DNA of 64,000 nucleotides from Duganella fentianensis (GCF_009857835.1 NZ_WWCL01000004.1:701830-765829), one strand, 5' to 3'; shown: positions 17,836 through 27,735, counted from the stretch's first letter. Numbers and translations are program-made. Notes: generated by a model not told the origin, from the sequence alone.

Positions 17836-18310
17836 TTTCGATACGGGTATCGTGGCGTGGACTGAGGGCACTGCCTCCGGGGCGCCATTCGAGGTATTGA
17901 GGTTGGTTCAAAATTCGATGTTTGTCTAATTCAAACAACACTTCCGCAGAAAATTTGATTTTGCGGGAAGAAACACGCCAGATCACGACTGATCAGGCAT
18001 AAAAATCTTGCTCTCAGAGGGAGGGGCTGACATAACTTGGCATTTTGCCAAGCTCGCCGAGCATATTTTTGTGCTGTCGGAACAATATTGATAGTGAATA
18101 TTGGACTTACATGCATAAAAATAGTCTCGATAAATGAGCTCTTTCGCCACATATTTCATATGGCAAAATAAATTGCAATTTAGAAAAACAAAATGGAAAA
18201 TTTGCAATTATTTTTGGCTTTCTTATGTTATGATTATGACTGTAGCACTCCTGTTAATTAATTAGTGGCACGCACAGCGACGCCACAATTCGTCTGATTA
18301 AGGAAATCAT
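17836..18310. other. AT-rich intergenic region, promoter area of the PEP-CTERM gene
   Basis: 475 bases without a convincing gene. The first 94 bases could continue a reading frame after the TIGR03790-type stop in another frame. The rest is markedly AT-rich compared with the flanks. Near the end, TTGCAA (18202-18207) and TATGTT (18224-18229) or TATGAT (18229-18234) make a plausible but unproven promoter, and AAGGAA precedes the next ATG. No stable terminator or RNA gene was recognised. Confidence 0.5.
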
Positions 18311-18811
18311 ATGAAATTGAAAACTTTTGCTGCTGGTGCCTTGCTGGCTGCCGCGTCGTTCAGTGCCTTCGCAGGCGACCAGACCATTACCGTTGTTGCC
18401 GATGGCAAAACTCACGGTTTCCTGTCGGTTGTTGACGACGGCATTCTGTCGAGCGGTCAGGACGTCATTACCTTCGATGGTTTGTCCAAGCACCAGAACT
18501 ACTCGATTAGCGTGTCGATTACTGGCCAATTGCTGACTTTCAATGCGTTGACCTCGAACCTGAACCACACGCTGGGTACTGCAACTGAGACCAATATCCC
18601 AGGTTTTGGTACGCTGAAGTTCTTCGGCGTAGCGACCAATGGTGTTGTTCCTTTCGTTCTGCAACTGAACGGCACTAGCGAAGTGGGCGGTAACTATAGC
18701 GGCACCTACACCATTACTGCAGTTCCAGAACCAGAAACCTATGGCATGATGTTGGGTGGCCTGGCTCTGCTGGGTGTTGTTGCTCGCCGCAAGGCAAAAA
18801 AAGCAGCCTGA
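18311..18811 (+). CDS. PEP-CTERM sorting domain protein (exosortase cargo)
   Basis: A 166-residue secreted protein. Residues 1-22 are a signal peptide ending SAFA. The central 110 residues are rich in Ser, Thr, Asn and Gly and look like a beta-rich domain without a recognised family. The last 27 residues are a complete PEP-CTERM tail: VPEPETYGMM, a hydrophobic helix (LGGLALLGVV) and basic ARRKAKKAA. Exosortase is expected to cut at or near the PEP motif, releasing the protein for surface or extracellular use. No exosortase is in the window. Codon use (CCA for Pro, GCT for Ala) differs from the GC-rich neighbours, suggesting high expression. A terminator follows. Confidence 0.9.
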   Translation: MKLKTFAAGALLAAASFSAFAGDQTITVVADGKTHGFLSVVDDGILSSGQDVITFDGLSKHQNYSISVSITGQLLTFNALTSNLNHTLGTATETNIPGFGTLKFFGVATNGVVPFVLQLNGTSEVGGNYSGTYTITAVPEPETYGMMLGGLALLGVVARRKAKKAA

Positions 18812-18827
18812 TTTACAGCTGACTTAG

Positions 18828-18853
18828 AAAACCCGCTAAGGCGGGTTTTTTTT
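18828..18853 (+). terminator. Terminator after the PEP-CTERM gene
   Basis: The stem AACCCGC (18830-18836) pairs with GCGGGTT (18841-18847) around a TAAG loop, followed by a T tract to 18853. It lies 17 bases after the stop codon. Confidence 0.85.
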
Positions 18854-18860
18854 CGTCCGT

Positions 18861-18946
18861 AGACTGGCACGGCCGCCCGGAAGGGCGGCGCAGCGCCAAG
18901 TGAGTGTCAGTCTATGGGGCTGGCTACAGCCAGTCGCCAGTCCCAT
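18861..18946. repeat. Two abutting hairpins (REP-like) between convergent genes
   Basis: Hairpin one: AGACTGGCAC (18861-18870) pairs with GTGTCAGTCT (18904-18913) with one G-U, enclosing a perfect GCCGCCC/GGGCGGC stem with a GGAA loop (18872-18889). Hairpin two starts at the next base: ATGGGGCTGGC (18914-18924) pairs with GCCAGTCCCAT (18936-18946), one mismatch. Together they fill the space between the PEP-CTERM terminator and the murJ stop. They may terminate murJ transcription or be a repetitive extragenic element; copy number elsewhere is not known. Confidence 0.6.
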
Positions 18947-18947
18947 G

Positions 18948-20498
18948 TTAGCGGGCGCTGCGCTTGAAGTCGCGCAGGCGGAAGCCCAGTGCCAGCAGTA
19001 CGGCGAAATATACGGTCGCGCAGGCGCCGATGACCAGCAACAGTGCGCCGATACGCAGCATAGTATGGTGCTGCATAGCTAGCCAGTTGACCTCATGCGC
19101 GCCATACCAGGCGGCAGTGCCCATCAGGACGCAGGCGACCGCCAGCTTCAGGCAGAACAGCGGCCAGCCCGGTTTCGGCATATAGATGCGACGTTTGCGC
19201 AGCCCGGCAAACAGGAAGCCGGCATTGATACAGGCGCCCAGGCCTATCGATAGCGCCAGCCCCGCAACTTGCAGATAGGGGACGAACAGCCAGTTCATCA
19301 GCTGGGTGGCAATCAGTACGCCCGTGGCAATTTTCACCGGCGTGCGGATGTCCTGCCGTGCGTAAAATGCTGGCGCCAGCGTTTTCACCAGAATAATCCC
19401 CAGCAGGCCGGCACTATACGCAATCAGGGGGCGGGCAGACTGTGTGGCCGCTTCGGCCGTGAATTTACCGTAGTGGAACAGGGTGGCAATCAGCGGTTCG
19501 GCCAGCATGGCCAGTCCCACGGCGGCCGGCAGGGCCAGCAGGAAGGTCAGGCGCAGGCCCCAGTCCAGCAGGTCCGAATATTCTTGCGGGTCACCGTCCG
19601 ACTGGGCTTTGGACAGGCTGGGTAGCAGGATGGTGCCCAGTGCCACGCCCAGCAGAGCGGTGGGGAATTCCATCAGGCGGTCGGCATAGGAGAGCCACGA
19701 GATACTGCCTTCGGCCAGACGTGAGGCAATACTGGTGTTGATCATCAGGCTGATCTGCGCGGCCGATACGGCAAACACGGCCGGTCCCATCTTTTTCAGT
19801 ACGCGTCGTACGCCCGGATCGCCGAGGCCGGCGGCCGGATTCCATGATAGCGTGGGCAGCATGCCGATCTTGATCAGGGCCGGGATCTGGATAGCCACCT
19901 GCAGGATACCGCCGATGAAGACGGCGATCGCCATAGCGTAGATCGGTTGTTCGAGATGCGATTGCAGGAACAGCGAGGCCGCGATGAAGGAGAGATTGAG
20001 CAGCACGGGTGTGAATGCCGGTATCTTGAACTCGCGCCAGGTATTCAGGATACCGCCCGCCAGTGCCACGAAAGCCATGAAACTAATATACGGGAACATC
20101 AGGCGCGTCATCCAGACGGCTGCATCGAAAGCGCCAGCTTGCTGGTCGAGGCCGGTGGCGATCAGGTAAACAAAGACGGGGGCGCCGAGGATGCCGATGG
20201 CGCTAACGAATAACGTGGCCCAGACCAGCGTATTGGCCACATGGTCGGCCAGGGTCTTGCTGGCTTCCTGACCGTGCTGGTTCTTGTACTCGGATAAAAT
20301 AGGCACGAAGGCTTGCGAGAAAGCGCCCTCGGCAAACAATCGGCGCAGCAGGTTGGGAATGCGGAACGCGACGATGAAGGCATCTGTATAGGCGCCGGCG
20401 CCAAAGGCTCGGGCAAACAGGGTTTCACGCAACAGGCCGGTAACGCGGGACAGCATGGTCATGCTGGAGATGGCGGCTAGAGTTTTAAGCAAGTTCAT
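18948..20498 (-). CDS. murJ: Lipid II flippase MurJ
   Basis: A 516-residue polytopic membrane protein of the MurJ/MviN group. The opening MNLLKTLAAISSMTMLSRVTGLLRETLFARAFG is the family signature, with FRIPNLLRRLFAEGAFSQAFVPILSEY following. About 14 hydrophobic segments can be counted, and the conserved Arg residues of the early loops are present. It moves lipid II across the inner membrane for peptidoglycan synthesis. The gene is divergent from rpsT, an arrangement frequent in betaproteobacteria. Length matches the family (about 510-520). The ribosome site is weak. The stop is 1 base from a strong hairpin pair. Confidence 0.95.
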   Translation of the reverse strand: MNLLKTLAAISSMTMLSRVTGLLRETLFARAFGAGAYTDAFIVAFRIPNLLRRLFAEGAFSQAFVPILSEYKNQHGQEASKTLADHVANTLVWATLFVSAIGILGAPVFVYLIATGLDQQAGAFDAAVWMTRLMFPYISFMAFVALAGGILNTWREFKIPAFTPVLLNLSFIAASLFLQSHLEQPIYAMAIAVFIGGILQVAIQIPALIKIGMLPTLSWNPAAGLGDPGVRRVLKKMGPAVFAVSAAQISLMINTSIASRLAEGSISWLSYADRLMEFPTALLGVALGTILLPSLSKAQSDGDPQEYSDLLDWGLRLTFLLALPAAVGLAMLAEPLIATLFHYGKFTAEAATQSARPLIAYSAGLLGIILVKTLAPAFYARQDIRTPVKIATGVLIATQLMNWLFVPYLQVAGLALSIGLGACINAGFLFAGLRKRRIYMPKPGWPLFCLKLAVACVLMGTAAWYGAHEVNWLAMQHHTMLRIGALLLVIGACATVYFAVLLALGFRLRDFKRSAR

Positions 20499-20513
20499 GG
20501 GGCATGATTATAG

Positions 20514-20542
20514 TTGCTCCTGACGGAAAATATCGCTATAAT
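20514..20542 (+). promoter_or_regulatory. Sigma-70 promoter of rpsT
   Basis: TTGCTC (20514-20519) and a perfect TATAAT (20537-20542) are separated by 17 bases. The predicted start near 20549 gives a leader of about 130 bases before the rpsT ATG, which contains the alternative hairpins described separately. Confidence 0.8.
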
Positions 20543-20577
20543 CGCAGGCTGTACAAAATTCTGTTATGCAGACACTA

Positions 20578-20648
20578 ATGTTTGGCAAGCAGTAGTTTGA
20601 TCGGCAGATGCAATGAATTGCACCTGCTTGGCAAACATAAATGTTTGC
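20578..20648 (+). promoter_or_regulatory. rpsT leader with three mutually exclusive hairpins
   Basis: Hairpin A: ATGTTTGGCAAGCAG (20578-20592) with CTGCTTGGCAAACAT (20624-20638), 14 of 15 pairs. Hairpin B: GCAGATGCAAT (20604-20614) with ATTGCACCTGC (20617-20627), 10 of 11 positions paired, using bases needed by A. Hairpin C: GCAAACAT (20631-20638) with ATGTTTGC (20641-20648), perfect, again using the 3' arm of A. The set suggests alternative folds controlling S20 synthesis. Self-regulation of S20 translation is known in E. coli; this structure is seen here only as complementarity. Confidence 0.55.
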
Positions 20649-20680
20649 AAACGAACCTTTACCCTGTTTTAGGAAATTCC

Positions 20681-20947
20681 ATGGCAAATACCGCACAAGC
20701 GCGCAAACGTGCTCGTCAAGCAGTTAAGCAAAACGCTCACAATTCGGCTCAGCGCTCGACCCTGCGTACCGCGATCAAAGCAGTTCGCAAAGCGATCCAA
20801 GCTGGTGACAAGGCTGCTGCAACGACTATCTTCCAATCGTCCGTGTCGACCATCGACAGCATCGCCGACAAGAAGATCATCCACAAAAACAAGGCAGCTC
20901 GCCATAAGAGCCGTCTGGCCGCTGCTCTGAAAGCACTGGCCGCTTAA
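20681..20947 (+). CDS. rpsT: 30S ribosomal protein S20
   Basis: An 88-residue basic helical protein, full length for S20. It begins MANTAQARKRARQAVKQN and contains the RSTLRTAIKAVRKAI and KGIIHKNKAARHKSRL-type region (here KKIIHKNKAARHKSRL) that contacts 16S rRNA in the body of the small subunit. The ATG at 20681 follows AGGAAATTCC at normal spacing; no upstream in-frame start fits the family. It is monocistronic, with its own consensus promoter, structured leader and terminator. Codon use is strongly biased as expected for a ribosomal protein. Confidence 0.98.
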   Translation: MANTAQARKRARQAVKQNAHNSAQRSTLRTAIKAVRKAIQAGDKAAATTIFQSSVSTIDSIADKKIIHKNKAARHKSRLAAALKALAA

Positions 20948-20973
20948 TTTCCCTCACGGGAAGTTAGCTGTTT

Positions 20974-21010
20974 AAAAACCCGTACTGGCCTCTGGCTGGT
21001 GCGGGTTTTT
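20974..21010 (+). terminator. Rho-independent terminator of rpsT
   Basis: AAAAACCCG (20974-20982) pairs with CGGGTTTTT (21002-21010), with further partial pairing TGGCC/GGCTG inside. The terminal T run completes it. It lies 27 bases after the rpsT stop. Confidence 0.8.
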
Positions 21011-21053
21011 GTGCTTGCGCGACGGGTTTTTCCTGTCGTAAATGGCCAGTGCA

Positions 21054-21079
21054 GGCCAGCCCGTTTGCACAGGCTGGCC
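21054..21079 (-). terminator. Candidate hairpin downstream of the rluE-like gene
   Basis: GGCCAGCC (21054-21061) and GGCTGGCC (21072-21079) form a perfect 8-base stem with a 10-base loop, 16 bases past the stop of the minus-strand pseudouridine synthase. On the minus strand there is no clean T run right after it, so termination there is possible but not certain. Confidence 0.45.
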
Positions 21080-21094
21080 GCGCTGCCGCTTTGC

Positions 21095-21655
21095 TCAGGT
21101 ATTTATATCCTTGGGCGAAACTTCCATCCATTCGCCCGGCATCAGCGGATGGGTGGCCAGCGAAATGCCGCCGATGGCGGTGCGTACCAGCCGCAGTGTG
21201 GGCAGGCCCACGGCCGCCGTCATGCGCCGCACCTGCCGGTTCTTTCCTTCCTGCAGCGTAATCGCTAGCCAGCTGGTGGGCTGATCGGCCCGCTCGCGGA
21301 TGGGCGGATTGCGTGGCCACAGCCACTCCGGCGCTTCGATCTGCACCGCCTTGCAAGGTTTGGTGACGAAGTCGCCCAGATCAAGCGGCGCCTGTAATTT
21401 CGCCAGGCTTGCTGCGTCCGGTACACCTTCCACTTGCACGATGTAGACCTTGGCTTCCTTGTGGTCGGGGTGGGCTATCATATGCTGCAGCTTGCCGTCG
21501 TCGGTAAGCAGCATCAGTCCCTCGCTGTCGGCGTCGAGCCGGCCGGCAGGGTAGATGTTGGGAATGCTGAGGTGGTCGGCCAGCGTCGCGCGGCCGTCCT
21601 GTGGTGAGAACTGACACAGTACCTGGAAAGGTTTGTTAAATAGAATGAGAGACAT
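21095..21655 (-). CDS. rluE: rRNA large subunit pseudouridine synthase, RluE type
   Basis: A 186-residue RsuA/RluB/E/F-family pseudouridine synthase lacking an S4 domain, the size of RluE. The catalytic aspartate is in the motif GRLDADSEGLMLLT (about residues 38-51), and GKNRQVRRM is the conserved binding segment. E. coli RluE modifies U2457 of 23S rRNA in the peptidyl transferase region. The opening MSLILFNKPFQVLCQFS is typical of the family. The gene is divergent from icd, convergent with rpsT, and has a weak ribosome site. RluE rather than RluB/F is judged from size and the missing S4 domain. Confidence 0.87.
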   Translation of the reverse strand: MSLILFNKPFQVLCQFSPQDGRATLADHLSIPNIYPAGRLDADSEGLMLLTDDGKLQHMIAHPDHKEAKVYIVQVEGVPDAASLAKLQAPLDLGDFVTKPCKAVQIEAPEWLWPRNPPIRERADQPTSWLAITLQEGKNRQVRRMTAAVGLPTLRLVRTAIGGISLATHPLMPGEWMEVSPKDINT

Positions 21656-21852
21656 ACTTTTCTTGGGGTGTTTTTGGTGTAGGCTTATTGGCCAGTATCT
21701 GAAAAACCGTAGCGCCTAGTAAAATACTCGTGCATAATGTGAAACGCCCGTCTTATGTCTTATAGAAGACTTCGGACAAATGTACCACCGTGCAACTAAT
21801 TCCTGCCTGATAGCAGCTCGCTGCTAGTCTAGCGTCCACTTCGGAGATCACG

Positions 21853-23106
21853 ATGTATCAACATATCAAAGTACCTGCCGACGGCCAGAAAATCACCGTC
21901 AACGCCGATTTTTCCCTGAATGTACCAGATAACCCTATCGTTCCGTACATCGAAGGTGACGGTACCGGCGTCGACATCAGCCCAGTCATGATCAAAGTGA
22001 TCGATGCTGCTGTTGCCAAAGCTTACGCTGGCAAGCGCAAGATCAGCTGGATGGAAATCTACGCTGGCGAAAAATCGACCAATGTGTACGGTCCGGACGT
22101 ATGGCTGCCAGAAGAAACCCTGACGGTACTGAAAGACTACGTGGTTTCCATCAAAGGCCCTCTGACCACTCCAGTTGGCGGCGGTATCCGTTCGCTTAAC
22201 GTGGCCCTGCGTCAGCAGCTGGACCTGTACGTCTGCCTGCGCCCAGTGCGTTACTTCACCGGCGTGCCTTCGCCAGTGAAAGAGCCAGAGAAAACCGACA
22301 TGGTCATCTTCCGTGAAAACTCGGAAGACATCTATGCCGGTATCGAATACCAGCAAGGTTCGGAAGGCGCCAAGAAACTGATGGACTTCCTGATCAAGGA
22401 AATGGGCGTGACCAAAATCCGCTTCCCAGAGACCTCGGGTCTGGGCATCAAGCCAGTGTCGAAAGAAGGCACACAGCGTCTGGTACGCAAAGCGATCCAG
22501 TACGCGATCGACAACGACAAGCCATCCGTGACCATCGTTCACAAAGGCAACATCATGAAGTACACCGAAGGTGGCTTCCGTGACTGGGCTTACGAACTGG
22601 CACAAACCGAATTCGGTGCAGAACTGATCGACGGCGGCCCATGGTGCAAATTCAAGAATCCTAAGACCGGTAAAGACATCATCGTCAAGGATTCGATCGC
22701 TGACGCGTTCCTGCAACAGATTCTGCTGCGTCCAGCAGAGTACAGCGTGATCGCTACCCTGAACCTGAACGGCGACTACATCTCCGACGCACTGGCAGCA
22801 CAAGTGGGCGGTATCGGTATCGCTCCAGGCGCCAACCTGTCGGATTCCGTCGCGATGTTCGAAGCGACCCACGGTACCGCACCTAAGTACGCTGGCAAAG
22901 ATTATGTGAACCCAGGTTCGCTGATCCTGTCGGCTGAAATGATGCTGCGTCACATGGGCTGGGTTGAAGCTGCTGACCTGATCATCTCGTCGATGGAAAA
23001 ATCGATCGACTCGAAGAAAGTCACCTACGACTTCGCCCGCCTGATGGAAGGCGCAACCCAGGTTTCGTGCTCGGGCTTCGGCGACGTGATGATCGCCAAC
23101 ATGTAA
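21853..23106 (+). CDS. icd: Isocitrate dehydrogenase [NADP+]
   Basis: A 417-residue enzyme matching E. coli Icd in length and sequence, starting MYQHIKVPADGQKITVN. The phosphorylatable active-site serine lies in FRENSEDIYAGIEY (Ser in RENSED), and the metal and substrate residues in DSIADAFLQQ and ATLNLNGDYISDALAA are kept. The cofactor region ATHGTAPKYAGKDYVNPGS is of NADP type. It oxidises isocitrate to 2-oxoglutarate in the TCA cycle. GGAG lies before the ATG. Proline codons are mostly CCA, unlike flanking genes, consistent with high expression. It has its own terminator. Confidence 0.97.
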   Translation: MYQHIKVPADGQKITVNADFSLNVPDNPIVPYIEGDGTGVDISPVMIKVIDAAVAKAYAGKRKISWMEIYAGEKSTNVYGPDVWLPEETLTVLKDYVVSIKGPLTTPVGGGIRSLNVALRQQLDLYVCLRPVRYFTGVPSPVKEPEKTDMVIFRENSEDIYAGIEYQQGSEGAKKLMDFLIKEMGVTKIRFPETSGLGIKPVSKEGTQRLVRKAIQYAIDNDKPSVTIVHKGNIMKYTEGGFRDWAYELAQTEFGAELIDGGPWCKFKNPKTGKDIIVKDSIADAFLQQILLRPAEYSVIATLNLNGDYISDALAAQVGGIGIAPGANLSDSVAMFEATHGTAPKYAGKDYVNPGSLILSAEMMLRHMGWVEAADLIISSMEKSIDSKKVTYDFARLMEGATQVSCSGFGDVMIANM

Positions 23107-23123
23107 TTCTTGCATTAGCATAG

Positions 23124-23160
23124 AGGGCCCGCTTCAGCGATGAAGCGGGCCTTTTTTATT
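23124..23160 (+). terminator. Rho-independent terminator of icd
   Basis: The 11-base perfect stem GGCCCGCTTCA (23126-23136) pairs with TGAAGCGGGCC (23141-23151) around a GCGA tetraloop, followed by TTTTTT. Confidence 0.93.
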
Positions 23161-23178
23161 TCCGTACGGGGAGAGTAA

Positions 23179-24522
23179 ATGGCGCAGCAGGAGCCGCAAA
23201 GCAGTCCGGCCACGCCGGGTTTCTGGCAGGCCGTACGTTACTGGTGGCTGCTGGGCTGCATCAGTTTCGGTGGTCCGGCCGGCCAGATCGCGCTCATGCA
23301 TCAGGAGCTGGTGGAGCGGCGCCGCTGGATCTCGGAACGGCGCTTTCTGCATGCACTCAATTACTGCATGACGCTGCCCGGTCCCGAGGCCCAGCAGCTC
23401 GCGACCTATATCGGCTGGCTGCTGCATCGTACCCGTGGTGGCGTGGTGGCGGGTGTGCTGTTCGTGCTGCCCACGCTGTTGTTGCTGATCGTGCTGTCAT
23501 GGCTGTACGCGGCCTATGGCCAGCTGCCGCTATTCGCAGGCATGCTGTACGGTATCAAGCCGGCCGTAACGGCCATCGTGCTGCAGGCGGCGCACCGCAT
23601 CGGCAAACGTACGCTGCGCAATGGCTGGCTGTGGGGCATCGCCGCCGCAGCTTTTGTGGCCATCTTTGCCTTGCACTGGCCTTTCCCTTTGATTATCGGG
23701 CTGGCGGCGCTGGCCGGCTATCTGGGCGGGCGCTGGCGGCCTGCCGCATTCAGCATCGCGGGCCATGGCGCCGCCGTACAACAGCACTATGGTGCGGCTG
23801 TGATCGACGACACCACGCCGCCGCCTGCGCACGCCCAGTTCCGCTGGTTGCGCCTGCTGCTGGTGCTGGCCAGCGGCTTGCTGTTATGGCTGCTGCCCAT
23901 GGGCGCGCTTACGTTGCTGCTGGGCTGGCAGCACACCTGGACCCAGATGAGCTGGTTCTTCACCAAGGCGGCGCTGCTGACCTTTGGCGGGGCTTACGCC
24001 GTGCTGCCCTATGTGTACCAGGGGGCTATCATGCATTACGGGTGGCTGCAGCCGGCGCAGATGATGGATGGTCTGGCACTGGGCGAAACCACGCCCGGCC
24101 CGCTGATCATGGTGGTGGCTTTCGTCGGCTTTGTGGGCGCCTACGGGCAGGCGCTGAACGGCGCGCAGCCAGCGTGGCTTGCAGGCACCGTGGCAGCGCT
24201 GCTGGTGACATGGTTCACCTTTCTGCCTTCGTTTATTTTTATTCTGGCCGGTGGCCCACTGGTAGAAGCCACGCGTGACGACCTGCAACTGACCGCGCCT
24301 TTGACGGGGATCACGGCGGCTGTCGTGGGGGTGATCGCCAATCTGGCACTGTTCTTCGGTTACAACGTTTTATGGCCGCAGGGCCGGGCAGGGCAGTTTG
24401 ATCTGGCAGCAGCACTGATCGCCGCCGTGGCGGCACTGGCGCTGATACGCTACCAGCAGAAAGTGCATAAAGTGATCTTCTTCTGCGCGCTGGCAGGGTT
24501 GCTCCATGGATACTCTTTGTAG
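23179..24522 (+). CDS. chrA: Chromate efflux transporter ChrA
   Basis: A 447-residue inner-membrane protein with the two homologous halves of long-chain CHR proteins. Half one has the signature GCISFGGPAGQIALMHQELVERRRW and TLPGPEAQQLATYIG; half two repeats it as LLTFGGAYAVLPYV and GLALGETTPGPLIMVVAFVGF. About 10-12 hydrophobic segments are present. The family exports chromate, and some members may carry sulfate or other anions. It stands alone after the icd terminator, with GGAGAG at its start. No chrB regulator is next to it. A shared terminator separates it from the convergent cold-shock gene. Confidence 0.9.
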   Translation: MAQQEPQSSPATPGFWQAVRYWWLLGCISFGGPAGQIALMHQELVERRRWISERRFLHALNYCMTLPGPEAQQLATYIGWLLHRTRGGVVAGVLFVLPTLLLLIVLSWLYAAYGQLPLFAGMLYGIKPAVTAIVLQAAHRIGKRTLRNGWLWGIAAAAFVAIFALHWPFPLIIGLAALAGYLGGRWRPAAFSIAGHGAAVQQHYGAAVIDDTTPPPAHAQFRWLRLLLVLASGLLLWLLPMGALTLLLGWQHTWTQMSWFFTKAALLTFGGAYAVLPYVYQGAIMHYGWLQPAQMMDGLALGETTPGPLIMVVAFVGFVGAYGQALNGAQPAWLAGTVAALLVTWFTFLPSFIFILAGGPLVEATRDDLQLTAPLTGITAAVVGVIANLALFFGYNVLWPQGRAGQFDLAAALIAAVAALALIRYQQKVHKVIFFCALAGLLHGYSL

Positions 24523-24555
24523 GGCGGTTACAACAGCTACCGAGACCCAGGGGCG

Positions 24556-24584
24556 AAAAAAAACCTCGCAGTGCGAGGTTTTTT
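24556..24584. terminator. Bidirectional terminator between chrA and csp
   Basis: CCTCGC (24564-24569) pairs with GCGAGG (24573-24578), flanked by A7 on the left and T6 on the right, so a T tract follows the stem on either strand. It serves both convergent genes. Confidence 0.88.
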
Positions 24585-24603
24585 ACATCTGCTGCTTAAG
24601 AAA

Positions 24604-24807
24604 TTAAGCGGATTGGATGTTGGAAGCTTGCTTGCCTTTAGGGCCTTGCGTGACTTCGAATTGAACTTTTTGACCTTCTTTGAGGGTCTTAAAACCGTTC
24701 ATGTTGATTGCGGAGAAGTGAGCGAACAAATCTTCGCCGCCGTCATCAGGAGTGATGAAGCCAAAACCTTTGGAATCATTGAACCACTTAACAGTACCTG
24801 TTGCCAT
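24604..24807 (-). CDS. Cold-shock protein of the CspA family
   Basis: A 67-residue single cold-shock domain protein starting MATGTVKWFNDSKGFGFI. RNP1 (KGFGFI) and RNP2 (DLFAHFSAI) are intact, so it should bind single-stranded RNA and DNA as an RNA chaperone. The start at 24807 is the family start; a longer frame adding five residues is unlikely. A consensus promoter 120 bases upstream gives a long leader containing a perfect palindrome, as is usual in cold-regulated csp mRNAs. Whether this copy is cold-induced or constitutive cannot be decided. Confidence 0.95.
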   Translation of the reverse strand: MATGTVKWFNDSKGFGFITPDDGGEDLFAHFSAINMNGFKTLKEGQKVQFEVTQGPKGKQASNIQSA

Positions 24808-24851
24808 AAAAAGAACTTTCAAAATTAAAACGGATCACACGAGCCATAAAA

Positions 24852-24867
24852 GCAAGAAGCTTCTTGC
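24852..24867 (-). promoter_or_regulatory. Hairpin in the csp 5' leader
   Basis: A perfect 16-base palindrome GCAAGAAGCTTCTTGC lies in the csp leader, about 45 bases before the start codon on the minus strand. In RNA it can fold as a 6-base stem with an AGCU loop. Structured leaders govern translation of other csp mRNAs; this one is a candidate only. Confidence 0.45.
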
Positions 24868-24927
24868 CCCCTCCTCACGCCTCACTTCTTATCAACATGT
24901 ACATTTCTGCACGCAGCCGATAACGCA

Positions 24928-24955
24928 TTGTTAGCGTAGCAAATTCTAATGTCAA
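24928..24955 (-). promoter_or_regulatory. Sigma-70 promoter of csp
   Basis: Read on the minus strand, a perfect TTGACA (24955-24950) is followed after 16 bases by TAACAA (24933-24928). The start would be near 24921, giving a leader of about 114 bases. Confidence 0.7.
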
Positions 24956-25129
24956 GCATATTTGTATCCATTTTGCTACTTTGAATTAAATTGGTGAAAA
25001 AGCAACTCTTGAATTTGGAAGAGAGGGAGCCATCTGCGACAAGTCGAGAAAACGCGTAAGATGGAAACTATAGACACAGCTATGTGAAATCACATTGCAA
25101 CAAGACTGAAAGCATTAGAATATAAGCGT
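24956..25129. other. Divergent upstream region of csp and clpS
   Basis: With the csp leader this makes 322 bases without a gene (24808-25129). The clpS side is AT-rich and has a weak TATAGA/TATAAG set of candidate -10 boxes but no clear -35 box. No RNA gene or repeat was seen. Confidence 0.4.
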
Positions 25130-25428
25130 ATGGCAACCAAGCATGACACCGAAGCGCTCCTGGAGCGGCAGGCACTGAAACCGCCGCCGCTGTATCAGGT
25201 GGCGCTGCTGAATGATGACTACACCCCGATGGAGTTCGTGGTGGCCATTATTCAGGAGTATTTCAATAAAGACCGCGAAACGGCCACGCAAATCATGCTC
25301 AGCGTGCACCAGCACGGCAAAGGTGTGTGTGGCGTATTTTCCAAAGACGTCGCCAGTACCAAAGTGGAGTTTGTTTTAACGCACGCCCGCAAGGCAGGCC
25401 ACCCCCTGCAATGTGTGATGGAGGAAGT

Positions 25429-25432
<4 letters not shown>
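25130..25432 (+). CDS. clpS: ATP-dependent Clp protease adaptor ClpS
   Basis: A 100-residue adaptor of the ClpS family. The core has the LLNDDYTPMEFVV motif, whose Asn-Asp pair and hydrophobic pocket bind N-degron residues, followed by the helices AIIQEYFNKDRETATQIMLSVH and GKGVCGVFSKDVASTKVEFV. It delivers N-end-rule substrates to ClpAP. The disordered N-terminal 20 residues are usual. The stop overlaps the clpA start (ATGA), as in most proteobacteria, so the pair is co-translated. Confidence 0.96.
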
Positions 25433-27735
<2,303 letters not shown>

